Assembly: GCF_002968835.1 (NCBI RefSeq)
Contig: NZ_PKQK01000002.1
Coordinates: forward strand, 186,001 to 250,000
Direction: 5' to 3'
Source: Paenibacillus sp. PCH8
Lineage (GTDB): Bacteria; Bacillota; Bacilli; Paenibacillales; Paenibacillaceae
DNA length: 64,000 nucleotides
Positions 1-10,815 of this stretch are shown here, piece after piece; within the stretch, counting starts at the first letter, position 1; the number at the start of each line of letters is the position of its first letter. The translations under genes and the position numbers were made by a program. The notes below the pieces were generated by a model. It was not told the origin of the DNA. It did not search any database and worked only from the letters and a program-made list of their open reading frames with translations.

Positions 1-40
1 TGTGCAGAATCGTTAACGTTTCCTTTTCCCTGGTGCTCAT
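1..40 (-). CDS. Start of an unidentified gene running off the left edge
   Basis: On the minus strand an ATG at 40 opens a frame reading MSTREKETLTILH to the window edge, with a G-rich stretch (GGGGGTGG) just upstream that could serve as ribosome site. Only 13 codons are visible, so no function can be given. It would be divergent from the molybdopterin gene at 160. The call rests on start codon and spacing only. Confidence 0.35.
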   Translation of the reverse strand, partial: MSTREKETLTILH

Positions 41-159
41 CACACCGCCACCCCCGCTCTTCAATAAACGTACATTCTTCTAATAGATTAGCATAACATT
101 TTCAGTGCCGTTATGATATATTTATAGGGTTTAGAGATAAAAAGAGGTGAGTCATTCAT

Positions 160-906
160 ATGAAATTGACAATTCAACTATTTGCAGGCATCGCAGAACG
201 CTTAAATACATCCCTTCTGGAGTATGAATATATCGGAAATGATCCTACGCCTGCCGAATTAAAAGAAAGACTGAGCCTGGCCTACCCCGAGGCAGCTTCT
301 CAGATACGCACATCTTTTTTGGCAGTTAACCAGCAGTACGCTCCTGCCGATACTATACTCAAGTCAGAAGACGAACTTGCATTAATCCCTCCTGTCTCCG
401 GAGGTGATGGCACACGTATACCCAAGCATCGTTCTGCTTCTCTTGAGCATCGAACTGAAGATGGGTTATTTCTGATTACAGAGTCCGCCTTGTCTGTGGA
501 AGATACAACGGCGCTAGTGATTACTGCGAACCATGGGGCAGCCCTTACTTTTGTAGGTACGACCCGTGAAATGACTGGTGAACAGCGCACCATACATCTG
601 GAGTATGAGGCCTATGTGCCGATGGCACTCTCTCAGATGGCAGCCATCGGTTCGGAAATTTCCGAACGTTGGCCTGGTGTGATGTGTGCAATTAGTCACC
701 GAATCGGGAAGGTTGACGTGGCAGAGATCAGTGTTGTTATCGCTGTCTCCTCGCCTCATCGCAACGACTGTTATGACGCAAGTCGCTATGCCATTGAACG
801 ACTCAAACAGACGGTCCCCATCTGGAAAAAAGAAATGTGGGAAGATGGATCTGAATGGAAGGGTCACCAACTAGGACCCTGGAACCCAACCGACAAGAAT
901 CAATGA
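160..906 (+). CDS. MoaD-MoaE fusion, molybdopterin synthase
   Basis: Both subunits of molybdopterin synthase in one 248-residue chain; the enzyme adds two sulfurs to cyclic pyranopterin monophosphate in molybdenum cofactor synthesis. Residues 1-82 are a MoaD/ThiS-type ubiquitin fold ending in the expected PPVSGG (Gly81-Gly82). Residues from about 103 are MoaE, with GAALTFVGTTR near 126 and the Lys-containing VPIWKKE near the C-terminus. MoaD normally needs a free C-terminal Gly-Gly to carry the thiocarboxylate; here DGTRIPKH follows directly. Known fusions such as mycobacterial MoaX are reported to be cleaved after the second Gly, so processing is likely but inferred. An AGAGGTGAG ribosome site lies before the ATG. 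Confidence 0.9.
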   Translation: MKLTIQLFAGIAERLNTSLLEYEYIGNDPTPAELKERLSLAYPEAASQIRTSFLAVNQQYAPADTILKSEDELALIPPVSGGDGTRIPKHRSASLEHRTEDGLFLITESALSVEDTTALVITANHGAALTFVGTTREMTGEQRTIHLEYEAYVPMALSQMAAIGSEISERWPGVMCAISHRIGKVDVAEISVVIAVSSPHRNDCYDASRYAIERLKQTVPIWKKEMWEDGSEWKGHQLGPWNPTDKNQ

Positions 907-951
907 GCCATTTCACCTCTCTATTAGAGTGGGTGAATAGTAAATAAGTCG

Positions 952-980
952 TTGTCAACCCATTTTTTTCTTGTTATTAT
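952..980 (+). promoter_or_regulatory. Probable sigma-A promoter of the HD-GYP gene
   Basis: TTGTCA at 952-957 and TATTAT at 975-980 are 17 bases apart and lie about 45 bases before the chosen GTG start of the HD-GYP gene. An overlapping TATAAT (978-983) would need a 20-base spacer. A short inverted repeat at 910-936, possibly the end of the moaDE transcript, precedes it. Confidence 0.4.
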
Positions 981-1023
981 AATCATATGTGTCGATATTA
1001 GTCGAGGAAAAGGTGGTTTATAC

Positions 1024-2073
1024 GTGAGAGTGCATGTTACAGATCTTAAACCTGGAGACCTTTTAGAAAATGATGTATATAACAGCTCGGGTCTCCACAT
1101 GCTGATGAAAGGTTCCTCTCTCAGTGAAGATGACATATCCAAGCTGTTACAACACGGAATCGATTACGCAGATGTAGAACACACAACATCCGACCTACAC
1201 TCTGATGCACTAACCATACCTTCCGATCAAACACGTCTGTTAACTAAGCTGTTTAACGATACGATCAAAGGTACTGAGTCTCTGTTCCAACAAGCACTGG
1301 AGAAGGGCTTTATTGATGAGACACAGGTCGATGAGATTTTGATTGCCCTAACTGGACAGTTGGAAAAACAAAAAGACGTTGTTTCCCTGTTGCTGATGCT
1401 GGATGGGGATAACGATTACACCTACAACCATTCGTTACAAGTCGGAATGCTCGCTTTTTATATTGCCGGCTGGATGGGCTACAATCCCGAGGAATGTCTG
1501 ACCGTAGCCAAAGCAGGATATCTACATGATATCGGCAAATCCAAGATTCCTTCTGAAATATTACATAAACCAGGTAAACTGACCACGGAAGAATTCGATG
1601 AGATGAAGAAACACACATTCTATGGATACGATATCATTAAAGAATCCACTCAGGATGAAATTCTGGCCACGGTTGCCCTCCAGCATCATGAACGTGAGGA
1701 TGGAAGTGGTTATCCGCATGGACTCCAAGGTGAAGACATCCATCCATACGCCCGTATAACCGCTGTAGCGGATGTCTACAGCGCCATGACTACCAATCGG
1801 GTGTATCAGACCAAACAGGAGCTTATCTCTGTTCTGTGCGAACTGTACAGCCTTAGCTTTGGTCAGTTGAACGCCGAAGCAACTCAGGAACTCATCAAGC
1901 ACATGCTGCCGAATTTTATCGGTAAACGAGTTCTGCTTACCACTGGACAGACAGGGTCAATTGTTATGAACAATCCTGCGGATTACTTCCGACCACTGGT
2001 TCAGACCTCTACGGCCTTTATCGATTTAGCGAAAGAAAGAGATATTGCTATCGTTGAAATTTATGTACAGTAA
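1024..2073 (+). CDS. HD-GYP domain protein, probable cyclic-di-GMP phosphodiesterase
   Basis: A 349-residue soluble protein, probably hydrolysing cyclic di-GMP. The C-terminal half has the HD-GYP hallmarks: HDIGK (about 168-172) and HHEREDGSGYP (about 221-231), followed by AVADVYSAMTTNRVY. The N-terminal 80 residues (HVTDLKPGDLLENDVYN) resemble the regulatory segment often found before HD-GYP domains. I chose the GTG at 1024, which follows AAAGGTGG, over an ATG 24 codons upstream whose extension would lie on the promoter. No sensor domain or membrane segment is visible. Family is certain; activity is inferred from the intact motifs. Confidence 0.85.
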   Translation: MRVHVTDLKPGDLLENDVYNSSGLHMLMKGSSLSEDDISKLLQHGIDYADVEHTTSDLHSDALTIPSDQTRLLTKLFNDTIKGTESLFQQALEKGFIDETQVDEILIALTGQLEKQKDVVSLLLMLDGDNDYTYNHSLQVGMLAFYIAGWMGYNPEECLTVAKAGYLHDIGKSKIPSEILHKPGKLTTEEFDEMKKHTFYGYDIIKESTQDEILATVALQHHEREDGSGYPHGLQGEDIHPYARITAVADVYSAMTTNRVYQTKQELISVLCELYSLSFGQLNAEATQELIKHMLPNFIGKRVLLTTGQTGSIVMNNPADYFRPLVQTSTAFIDLAKERDIAIVEIYVQ

Positions 2074-2151
2074 GTACTACTGCTCCGTTGTACAGAGCAT
2101 CCTTATGAACTAATCCATACCAGAGTATACGGATTAGTTGTCGGCATACGT

Positions 2152-2185
2152 AAAAAGGGGAAGCCGTGATGGCTTCCCCTTTTTC
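2152..2185. terminator. Bidirectional intrinsic terminator
   Basis: AAAAAGGGGAAGCC, a five-base loop, then GGCTTCCCCTTTTTC. The stem is perfect and flanked by A and T runs, so it can end both the HD-GYP transcript and the leftward YjcZ-like transcript. Confidence 0.85.
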
Positions 2186-2208
2186 TATTGCATTTGGTTC
2201 ATGTTGGA

Positions 2209-2349
2209 TTAAACGCAGAATGCTTTCGTGATGATAACCAACAGAATGAACAGTACCAAGATCGCACCCGTGTTCGTGAACATATTGTATCCGCCTACGC
2301 CGCCTACTCCGCCTACATTGCCCCCACAGCCATATCCTACTTCGCTCAT
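2209..2349 (-). CDS. YjcZ-family sporulation microprotein
   Basis: A 46-residue protein starting MSEVGYGCGG, followed by a Gly-Val repeat (GGVGGVGG) and a hydrophobic tail (about residues 29-41, AILVLFILLVII) ending KAFCV. This is the layout of the small YjcZ/YuzJ-type sporulation proteins found in many copies in Bacillales: a Gly-rich head and one membrane helix. AGAGGAGG lies 6-7 bases before the ATG. It sits between the M23 peptidase and the terminator at 2152. Expression during sporulation is expected from the family, not shown here. Confidence 0.85.
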   Translation of the reverse strand: MSEVGYGCGGNVGGVGGVGGYNMFTNTGAILVLFILLVIITKAFCV

Positions 2350-2484
2350 GTGATTGCCTCCTCTTCATCAGGTATACCCTAACATATGACGTTTCCGAAG
2401 GAATGAACCGGGCGAAGTGGCAACATTCCATAATTGGTTGTCTGCCTGCCTGTCTGGAGTTCGGTCTGAAGTGTCAGCCTCTGG

Positions 2485-3228
2485 TTACTCCGTGTCCTTC
2501 GCAGTATTCTGTAAATCAGAATCTGAATGAACCTGCATCCCGTTCTCTTTGCGATACATAATAACAAGCATTCTCCAAAAATCATAACTGCCTGTATCGT
2601 TCATAATAAACGGACGATAATGATCGAACGCTTGCTCCGCCCAAGACGGGCAATCCATATTGGACGTTTGTTTCTGCTGTTGAATCCATTCCCCTTGAAT
2701 CTTCAGCGTCTTCTGCATGGCGTTAAATATTTCCTTCTCCGCATGGGTCATTGGCAGAGCCCCCTGTTCCTGCGCTATAGATCCGTATTCGGACTTCAAA
2801 TATGCTCCCGGCTCTAACACACCATCTTCGCTGGCTGTGTATCCATAGGAGGGCACACTAGTTTTACGCACCTCATAATGGACATGCGGGCCAGTACTCT
2901 GACCTGTACTACCCTGATTACCGATCTTCTCGCCTCGCTTTACCCTCTGTCCAACGGTTACCGCAATACGCGAAAGGTGAGCATAACAATGCAGATACCC
3001 CCGATGATCCTGTAGCGCCACTGTAAGTCCGTAGCCACCGAATCCTGAGCCTGTAAGCCCTTCAGAAGCAAATCGTACCGTTCCGTCCATAAAAGCATTG
3101 ACGGGGCCGTTCCAAGGCTCTCTGACGAGATCAATTCCGCGATGAAAAGTCTGTCCACCATGAATGGGATGAATTCGATAGCCGAATGAACTTGTAATCC
3201 GATATCCCTCGAAAGGGTTCACGTTCAT
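2485..3228 (-). CDS. M23 (LytM-type) metallopeptidase
   Basis: A 247-residue protein with a peptidoglycan endopeptidase domain at the very N-terminus. Zinc ligands of the M23 family are visible: His29 and Asp33 in HRGID, and the HVH pair at 115-117 in GPHVHYEV, with a further His at 84. These enzymes cut peptide cross-links in the cell wall. The C-terminal 100 residues are charged, Gln-rich and match no domain I know. There is no signal peptide or membrane segment, so it may act inside the mother cell during sporulation, leave by another route, or have a start upstream that I cannot see. It is followed by the YjcZ-like gene in the same direction. Confidence 0.8.
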   Translation of the reverse strand: MNVNPFEGYRITSSFGYRIHPIHGGQTFHRGIDLVREPWNGPVNAFMDGTVRFASEGLTGSGFGGYGLTVALQDHRGYLHCYAHLSRIAVTVGQRVKRGEKIGNQGSTGQSTGPHVHYEVRKTSVPSYGYTASEDGVLEPGAYLKSEYGSIAQEQGALPMTHAEKEIFNAMQKTLKIQGEWIQQQKQTSNMDCPSWAEQAFDHYRPFIMNDTGSYDFWRMLVIMYRKENGMQVHSDSDLQNTAKDTE

Positions 3229-3697
3229 ACACTCACATCCTTTTCTATCATTACATGCTTAAATCTATGAAATGGCTTGTGCTATTGGTCTTATTTTATT
3301 ACAAAAAAACACCGCTCAGAATAGGTTTGGAAAAACCTTGCGGTCTCTCTAACATATATTCCAAGCGGCACAGCCATAGTGTAACGAACACTCTATGAGA
3401 TATTTATATTATTATTTCATTTCAACGAATACTCACTCCGGTCCTGCTCTTTCATAAAAACCGTCTATATTCCACCCTGTTGGAACCTCAAGTTTAATGG
3501 TTCTCTTCATCCATTCTCGAACATGAGCAACTCTATATTGTCTGATGCACAGGTATTCCTTGTATCGGTATCCCCCAATACGATAACTGCGTTAGCATCC
3601 GAGTACTCCTTGGGGAATATATGTACCATTCATTAACAGAAGAATAAGTCAGCTCGCTTCATTTGTATTATCTGTACCCTTTTGCAACAAATAAAAA
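3229..3697. other. Long intergenic stretch, mostly without recognisable content
   Basis: About 470 bases between the M23 gene and the suf terminator. Apart from one short leftward frame (3433-3591, listed separately) I see no gene, RNA or clear promoter. The stretch is AT-rich and has no repeat shared with the rest of the window. Confidence 0.5.
3433..3591 (-). pseudogene. Unassigned short frame, possible gene remnant
   Basis: A leftward open frame of 52 codons bounded upstream by a stop. It reads like protein rather than noise (YRIGGYRYKEYLCIRQ, then VREWMKRTIKLEVP, ending FYERAGPE), but has no start codon with a ribosome site at its upstream end. The first ATG is about 25 codons in. It may be the tail of a decayed gene. 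I do not recognise a family. Confidence 0.25.
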
Positions 3698-3740
3698 TAC
3701 CCCATAGAGAGACTTTATAAAGAGTCTGCTCTACAGGGTA
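3693..3740 (-). terminator. Intrinsic terminator of the suf operon
   Basis: On the minus strand, TACCCTGTAGAGC pairs imperfectly with the later CTCTATGGGGTA and is followed by TTTTTATTTG. It lies about 80 bases past the sufB stop. Confidence 0.75.
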
Positions 3741-3819
3741 TACAATCACATGAAATGGATCTGCCGCTAACATCAGCAGCAAGGTTCAGCTTCACAGCTT
3801 CGAAGGGAACTGCATTGAA

Positions 3820-5217
3820 TTAACCAATGGAGCCTTCCATTTCGAATTTGATCAATCTATTCATCTCAACGGCGTATTCCATTGGCAATTCCTTGGTGAA
3901 TGGCTCAATGAAGCCCATGATAATCATCTGCGTAGCTTCTGCATCCGTCAGACCGCGGCTCATCAGGTAGAAGAGCTGATCCTCGGACACTTTGGATACC
4001 GTCGCTTCATGCTCCAGCATGATGTTATCGTTCATGATTTCATTGTAAGGAATCGTATCCGATGTGGACTCGTTATCGAGAATGAGTGTATCACATTTGA
4101 TATTGGATTTTGCACCTTCCGCTTGACGTCCAAAGGATGCCAGACCACGGTACGTAACTTTACCACCATGTTTACTGATCGACTTGGATACAATCGTAGA
4201 TGTTGTATCTGGAGCCAAGTGAATCATTTTCGCTCCTGCATCCTGATGCTGATTTTTACCAGCTACAGCGATGGACAACACAGAACCTTTTGCTCCACGG
4301 CCTTTCAGTACAACAGCTGGATATTTCATCGTCAGTTTGGAACCGATGTTACCATCGACCCATTCCATCGTTGCATTTTCTTCTGCAACCGCACGTTTGG
4401 TAACCAGGTTGTAGATGTTTGGTGCCCAGTTTTGAATCGTTGTGTAACGAACACGAGCATTTTTCTTACAAATGATTTCAACAACCGCACTGTGCAGAGA
4501 GTTCGTGCTGTAGATTGGAGCTGTACAGCCTTCTACATAGTGAACGAAGCTGTCTTCGTCTGCAATGATCAGTGTACGCTCGAATTGTCCCATATTCTCG
4601 GAGTTAATCCGGAAATAGGCTTGCAGAGGAACTTCACATTTAACGCCTTTTGGCACGTAGATGAAGCTTCCTCCAGACCATACCGCACTGTTCAGAGCCG
4701 CAAATTTGTTATCCGTTGGCGGGATAATCGTTGCGAAATATTCACGTAGGATTTCCGGATGCTCTCTAAGAGCTGTATCGGTATCCATGAAGATTACGCC
4801 CTGATCTTCCAATTCCTTTTGCATGTTGTGGTATACAACCTCGGACTCATACTGAGCCGATACACCTGCAAGGAACTTTTGCTCTGCTTCAGGGATACCC
4901 AATTTGTCAAAGGTTTCCTTGATTTCAGAAGGAACCTCTTCCCAAGTTTTCCCTTGCTTATCAGAAGCACGAACATAATATTGAATTTCATTGAAATCCA
5001 ATCCGTCGAGATCTCCGCCCCATTGTGGCATTGGCATCTTTTCGAATTGTTTCAAAGATTTCAATCGGAATTCCAACATCCATTCCGGTTCGTCCTTAAT
5101 TCGGGAAATTTCAGTAACGATCTCTGCAGTCAGACCTTTACCGGTTTTAAAGATGGATTGGTGTTCGTCACGAAAACCATATTTATACTCTTCCATTTCT
5201 GGTGCTTTTTTAGCCAT
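3820..5217 (-). CDS. sufB: SufB, Fe-S cluster scaffold subunit
   Basis: The last gene of the leftward suf operon. This 465-residue protein is the core subunit of the SufBCD scaffold on which iron-sulfur clusters are built in the cytosol. The family's body is easily recognised: [20 protein letters not shown] near residue 43, the [18 protein letters not shown] stretch near 190, and the beta-helix core with EGCTAPIY near 229, whose Cys belongs to a region implicated in sulfur handling. The C-terminus ([14 protein letters not shown]) is typical. Length is normal and a good ribosome site (GGGAGGTAGAG) precedes the ATG. It follows sufU by 20 bases and is followed by the terminator at 3693. Confidence 0.97.
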   Translation of the reverse strand: MAKKAPEMEEYKYGFRDEHQSIFKTGKGLTAEIVTEISRIKDEPEWMLEFRLKSLKQFEKMPMPQWGGDLDGLDFNEIQYYVRASDKQGKTWEEVPSEIKETFDKLGIPEAEQKFLAGVSAQYESEVVYHNMQKELEDQGVIFMDTDTALREHPEILREYFATIIPPTDNKFAALNSAVWSGGSFIYVPKGVKCEVPLQAYFRINSENMGQFERTLIIADEDSFVHYVEGCTAPIYSTNSLHSAVVEIICKKNARVRYTTIQNWAPNIYNLVTKRAVAEENATMEWVDGNIGSKLTMKYPAVVLKGRGAKGSVLSIAVAGKNQHQDAGAKMIHLAPDTTSTIVSKSISKHGGKVTYRGLASFGRQAEGAKSNIKCDTLILDNESTSDTIPYNEIMNDNIMLEHEATVSKVSEDQLFYLMSRGLTDAEATQMIIMGFIEPFTKELPMEYAVEMNRLIKFEMEGSIG

Positions 5218-5237
5218 CTTACTCTACCTCCCTATCG

Positions 5238-8180
<2,943 letters not shown>

Positions 8181-8205
8181 TGATTAATCCTCCTCCGTTT
8201 TGTCT

Positions 8206-8988
8206 TTACGCTTCTTGGCCTACAGTTTCGTCTGTAATTCCCAGCTCTGCCTTTACCCAGTCATACCCTTCCGCTTCCAGACGGTGAGCCAATTCAGGTC
8301 CGCCGGATTTCACGATACGACCTTGCATCATTACGTGAACATAGTCAGGCGTAATGTAGTTCAACAGACGTTGGTAGTGAGTGATGATCAGGAAACCACG
8401 ATCTTCGCTCTTCATAGCGTTCACACCGTCAGCCACGATTTTCAGAGCATCGATGTCCAGACCGGAGTCAATTTCATCAAGTACTACGATTTTCGGGTCA
8501 AGCAGCATCATTTGGAGAATCTCGTTACGTTTTTTCTCACCACCGGAGAAACCTTCATTCAGGTAACGGTGAGCGAACTCAGGGTTCATGTCGAGTTCTT
8601 TCATTTTACCTTCCATTTGACGAATGAACTTGATCAGTGAGATCTCGTTACCTTCGCCACGACGTGCGTTAATTGCACTACGCAAGAAGTCGGAGTTAGT
8701 TACACCCGCAATTTCACTTGGATATTGCATAGCCAGGAAAAGACCTGCACGTGCGCGCTCATCTACAGCCATATCCAGTACATCTTCACCATCAAGTGTG
8801 ATTGTACCCTCTGTTACTTCATATTTAGGATGGCCCATCAAAGCAGATGCCAGGGTTGATTTACCTGTTCCGTTCGGACCCATGATTGCGTGGATTTCTC
8901 CACCTTTCATTTCCAGATTGATGCCTTTCAGGATTTCCTTACCTTCGATCGTCGCTTTCAAACCTTCAATGACGAAATTCGTAGCCAT
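8206..8988 (-). CDS. sufC: SufC, ATPase of the SufBCD complex
   Basis: First gene of the suf operon, a 260-residue ABC-type ATPase that drives conformational change of SufBD during cluster assembly; it is soluble, not a transporter. Walker A is GPNGTGKST near residue 36, the signature is FSGGEKKRNE near 147, and Walker B is KIVVLDEIDSGLD. I start at the ATG at 8988, preceded by GGAGGG; the frame extends 35 codons further upstream but that part reads as non-coding leader. Confidence 0.96.
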   Translation of the reverse strand: MATNFVIEGLKATIEGKEILKGINLEMKGGEIHAIMGPNGTGKSTLASALMGHPKYEVTEGTITLDGEDVLDMAVDERARAGLFLAMQYPSEIAGVTNSDFLRSAINARRGEGNEISLIKFIRQMEGKMKELDMNPEFAHRYLNEGFSGGEKKRNEILQMMLLDPKIVVLDEIDSGLDIDALKIVADGVNAMKSEDRGFLIITHYQRLLNYITPDYVHVMMQGRIVKSGGPELAHRLEAEGYDWVKAELGITDETVGQEA

Positions 8989-9112
8989 GTGTATTGTTTC
9001 CCTCCATTGATTAAATTGATGTGTACTGTCGAAAACGAAAAAGCGCCTATTATATCTGAACAGGGCTTCCCCTGAATTTCTCCTGTGCTCCAATCTCCAA
9101 AGTAAAAATCAC

Positions 9113-9150
9113 TTTAGAATAATTCTAAACTGATTCTCAATGATAATCAA
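9113..9150 (-). promoter_or_regulatory. suf operon promoter with PerR/Fur-like operators
   Basis: On the minus strand, TTGATT (9145-9150) and TAGAAT (9122-9127) are separated by 17 bases, a good sigma-A promoter about 135 bases before sufC. The perfect 8-1-8 palindrome TTTAGAATAATTCTAAA (9113-9129) covers the -10 and differs at two positions from the PerR box TTATAATNATTATAA. The spacer carries TGATTCTCAATGATAATCA (9131-9149), which resembles a Fur box. Peroxide or iron control of suf is a reasonable inference; the regulator is not shown. Confidence 0.6.
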
Positions 9151-9310
9151 GTCATTTCCTACGATCTCTTGTCCCATATAGGAAACATTATTCTACCTGA
9201 TTCTATCTTAAAAGCCCGTTTGAATCAAATTAGAAAACATCGCCGTCAGAAATAGACAGTGAGAAAAATCACAGAAAATCAAGCTTTTATTGCAGCTTCT
9301 ACTCTCAACC

Positions 9311-9343
9311 AAAAAGGACTTATCCATATCATGGACAAGTCCT
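9311..9343 (-). terminator. Intrinsic terminator after the DUF1802 gene
   Basis: On the minus strand AGGACTTGTCCAT and ATGGATAAGTCCT form a stem closed by four bases and followed by TTTTTGG. It ends the DUF1802 transcript before the suf promoter. Confidence 0.8.
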
Positions 9344-9356
9344 CCCGTTAATAACA

Positions 9357-9932
9357 TTACATTTTAAGCGTTTCGTTAATCTTCTGTACCTGTTCGTCAA
9401 AATCCGCAACGTCCACCACCGGCGTCATTTCGCGCGGCACCGGACCATTCGGAATGGAAATCCATGAGCGGCAACCATTATATTCAGACAATACTGGAAT
9501 CTCCATCGGTTCATTCAAAAGGTACACACGTAAAATCAATACATGGAGCGGATCTTTCCGTTTCCATTTCAGGCGGTCTTCAGCCAAATCCGCTGTCCAC
9601 ATATGAAAGTCAAGAAGTCGATCCAGCATCTCCTGATCTCGTATCTCCAGATCCTGCGTTACTTCAGCATATGCCGTAATGCGGATTGTCGAAGCTTCGG
9701 GCACCCATTCGGCCAATGATTCCTCAACATAGGAATGATCCGAGGACTTAATCAGTTCTTTACGCTGATGTTCATAAGTCGGATACAAGTAAAACGCTGG
9801 ACTTTTCAGCTCAAAATGTCGGGTTTCCTCCACAATCCCACCTTTGCGCATCACCATAATCTGGCGACCACTTTCCAGTGCTTTAATTGTAGAGGCCCAT
9901 TCTTTCAAAGCCGGTATCGTTGTTTCTAACAT
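9357..9932 (-). CDS. DUF1802 family protein
   Basis: A soluble protein of 191 residues from the ATG at 9932, which follows GGGAGGG; an in-frame ATG six codons upstream would sit before that ribosome site. The order LKEWASTIKALESGRQIMVM, RKGGIVEE, then LYPTYEHQRKELI is what I know of the DUF1802 family, whose function is not established. It has no membrane segment. It stands alone between the dps gene and the suf operon, with its own terminator. Confidence 0.75.
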   Translation of the reverse strand: MLETTIPALKEWASTIKALESGRQIMVMRKGGIVEETRHFELKSPAFYLYPTYEHQRKELIKSSDHSYVEESLAEWVPEASTIRITAYAEVTQDLEIRDQEMLDRLLDFHMWTADLAEDRLKWKRKDPLHVLILRVYLLNEPMEIPVLSEYNGCRSWISIPNGPVPREMTPVVDVADFDEQVQKINETLKM

Positions 9933-10057
9933 AAGCGGTTCCCTCCCCAACGTTCTTGTCAGCAGTATAGACGCTTAGGGCGTATCTGACAACATGGTCC
10001 GGGATCAGGAGGCTAAGGTAAGAGACATACTTAAAATAGGCCTAGAAGATGGATATA

Positions 10058-10519
10058 TTAACCCAGGAAAGAGCGCAGCATCCACATATGTTTCTCCAGA
10101 TTTGCCTTGAAACCTGTCAGCATGTCGGATGTTGGTTGATCTTCAGCTGCATCTGCAACTTCGATCCCTTCCTGATACTCGTTTGAGAGTGTAGCAAAGT
10201 CTTCAATCAGGTTTTGTACCATCGTTTTGGCGTCTTCACCACCTGCTGCTTCCTGAATTGAAGAAAGCTCCAGATACTCTTTCATTGATGCTGCCGGGCT
10301 ACCTTTCAAGGTAAGAATACGTTCAGCAATCTCATCCATTTGAACCGTAACTTCGTTATAGAACTCTTCAAATTTTACATGCAAAGTAAAAAAGTTCGGG
10401 CCTTTTACATACCAGTGATAGTTATGGATTTTGACATACAGTACGTTCAGGTTAGCCACCTGACGATTAAGTACTTGTTCCACCGATTTTGCTTGATCTG
10501 TTTTGTTTTTTGTAGCCAT
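10058..10519 (-). CDS. dps: Dps-family ferritin-like protein
   Basis: A 153-residue Dps protein: twelve subunits form a shell that oxidises and stores iron and protects DNA from peroxide. The inter-subunit ferroxidase residues are visible with the standard spacing: His35 (NYHWYVKG), His47, Asp62 and Glu66 (MDEIAERI). The N-terminus is short and charged. AAAGGATGG precedes the ATG. No PerR box was found in the upstream 60 bases, unlike the suf promoter nearby. Stand-alone gene. Confidence 0.93.
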   Translation of the reverse strand: MATKNKTDQAKSVEQVLNRQVANLNVLYVKIHNYHWYVKGPNFFTLHVKFEEFYNEVTVQMDEIAERILTLKGSPAASMKEYLELSSIQEAAGGEDAKTMVQNLIEDFATLSNEYQEGIEVADAAEDQPTSDMLTGFKANLEKHMWMLRSFLG

Positions 10520-10815
10520 ATTTATCCCATCCTTTTATTAAAATTAGTCTGTTACGCATAATGGAGCAGGTCACCCTGCAGACATAACAGAGAGTTAACA
10601 ATGTGTCACCGCTTGTTGCGGAGAGGCTTGCCCGGCATGATTTCTACCAACCGTCCGGCCTATTTATTTTTACCCTTGAACTAGAAGTTCGAATCAGAAT
10701 GCACTTTGCTTGTCTCAAAAAAAAGTACAAAAATCACGCTTTTTCCGATATACTGACATATACCAAGCAAAGAAGTGGGTTTTCCTGTTTCTTCATATAT
10801 ATGGAGGTGGCACCT
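10520..10815 (+). other. Divergent leader between dps and mtnK
   Basis: About 295 bases. Methionine-salvage genes in Bacillales often carry an S-box (SAM-I) riboswitch, but I could not find its conserved core here. The segment from 10606 to 10665 is GC-richer than its surroundings and could fold, ending in a T-rich stretch, but I cannot assign it. A weak TATACT (about 10756) may be a -10 box. Confidence 0.3.

Noticed and set aside
4009..4749. 246-codon open frame antisense to sufB
   Set aside because: Cys/Phe-rich shadow of sufB without ribosome site.
10520..10815. SAM-I (S-box) riboswitch before mtnK
   Set aside because: Expected by analogy with Bacillus, and a CCCGGCA piece is present, but the conserved core helices and the AGAGNGGNGGAGGGA start are missing.
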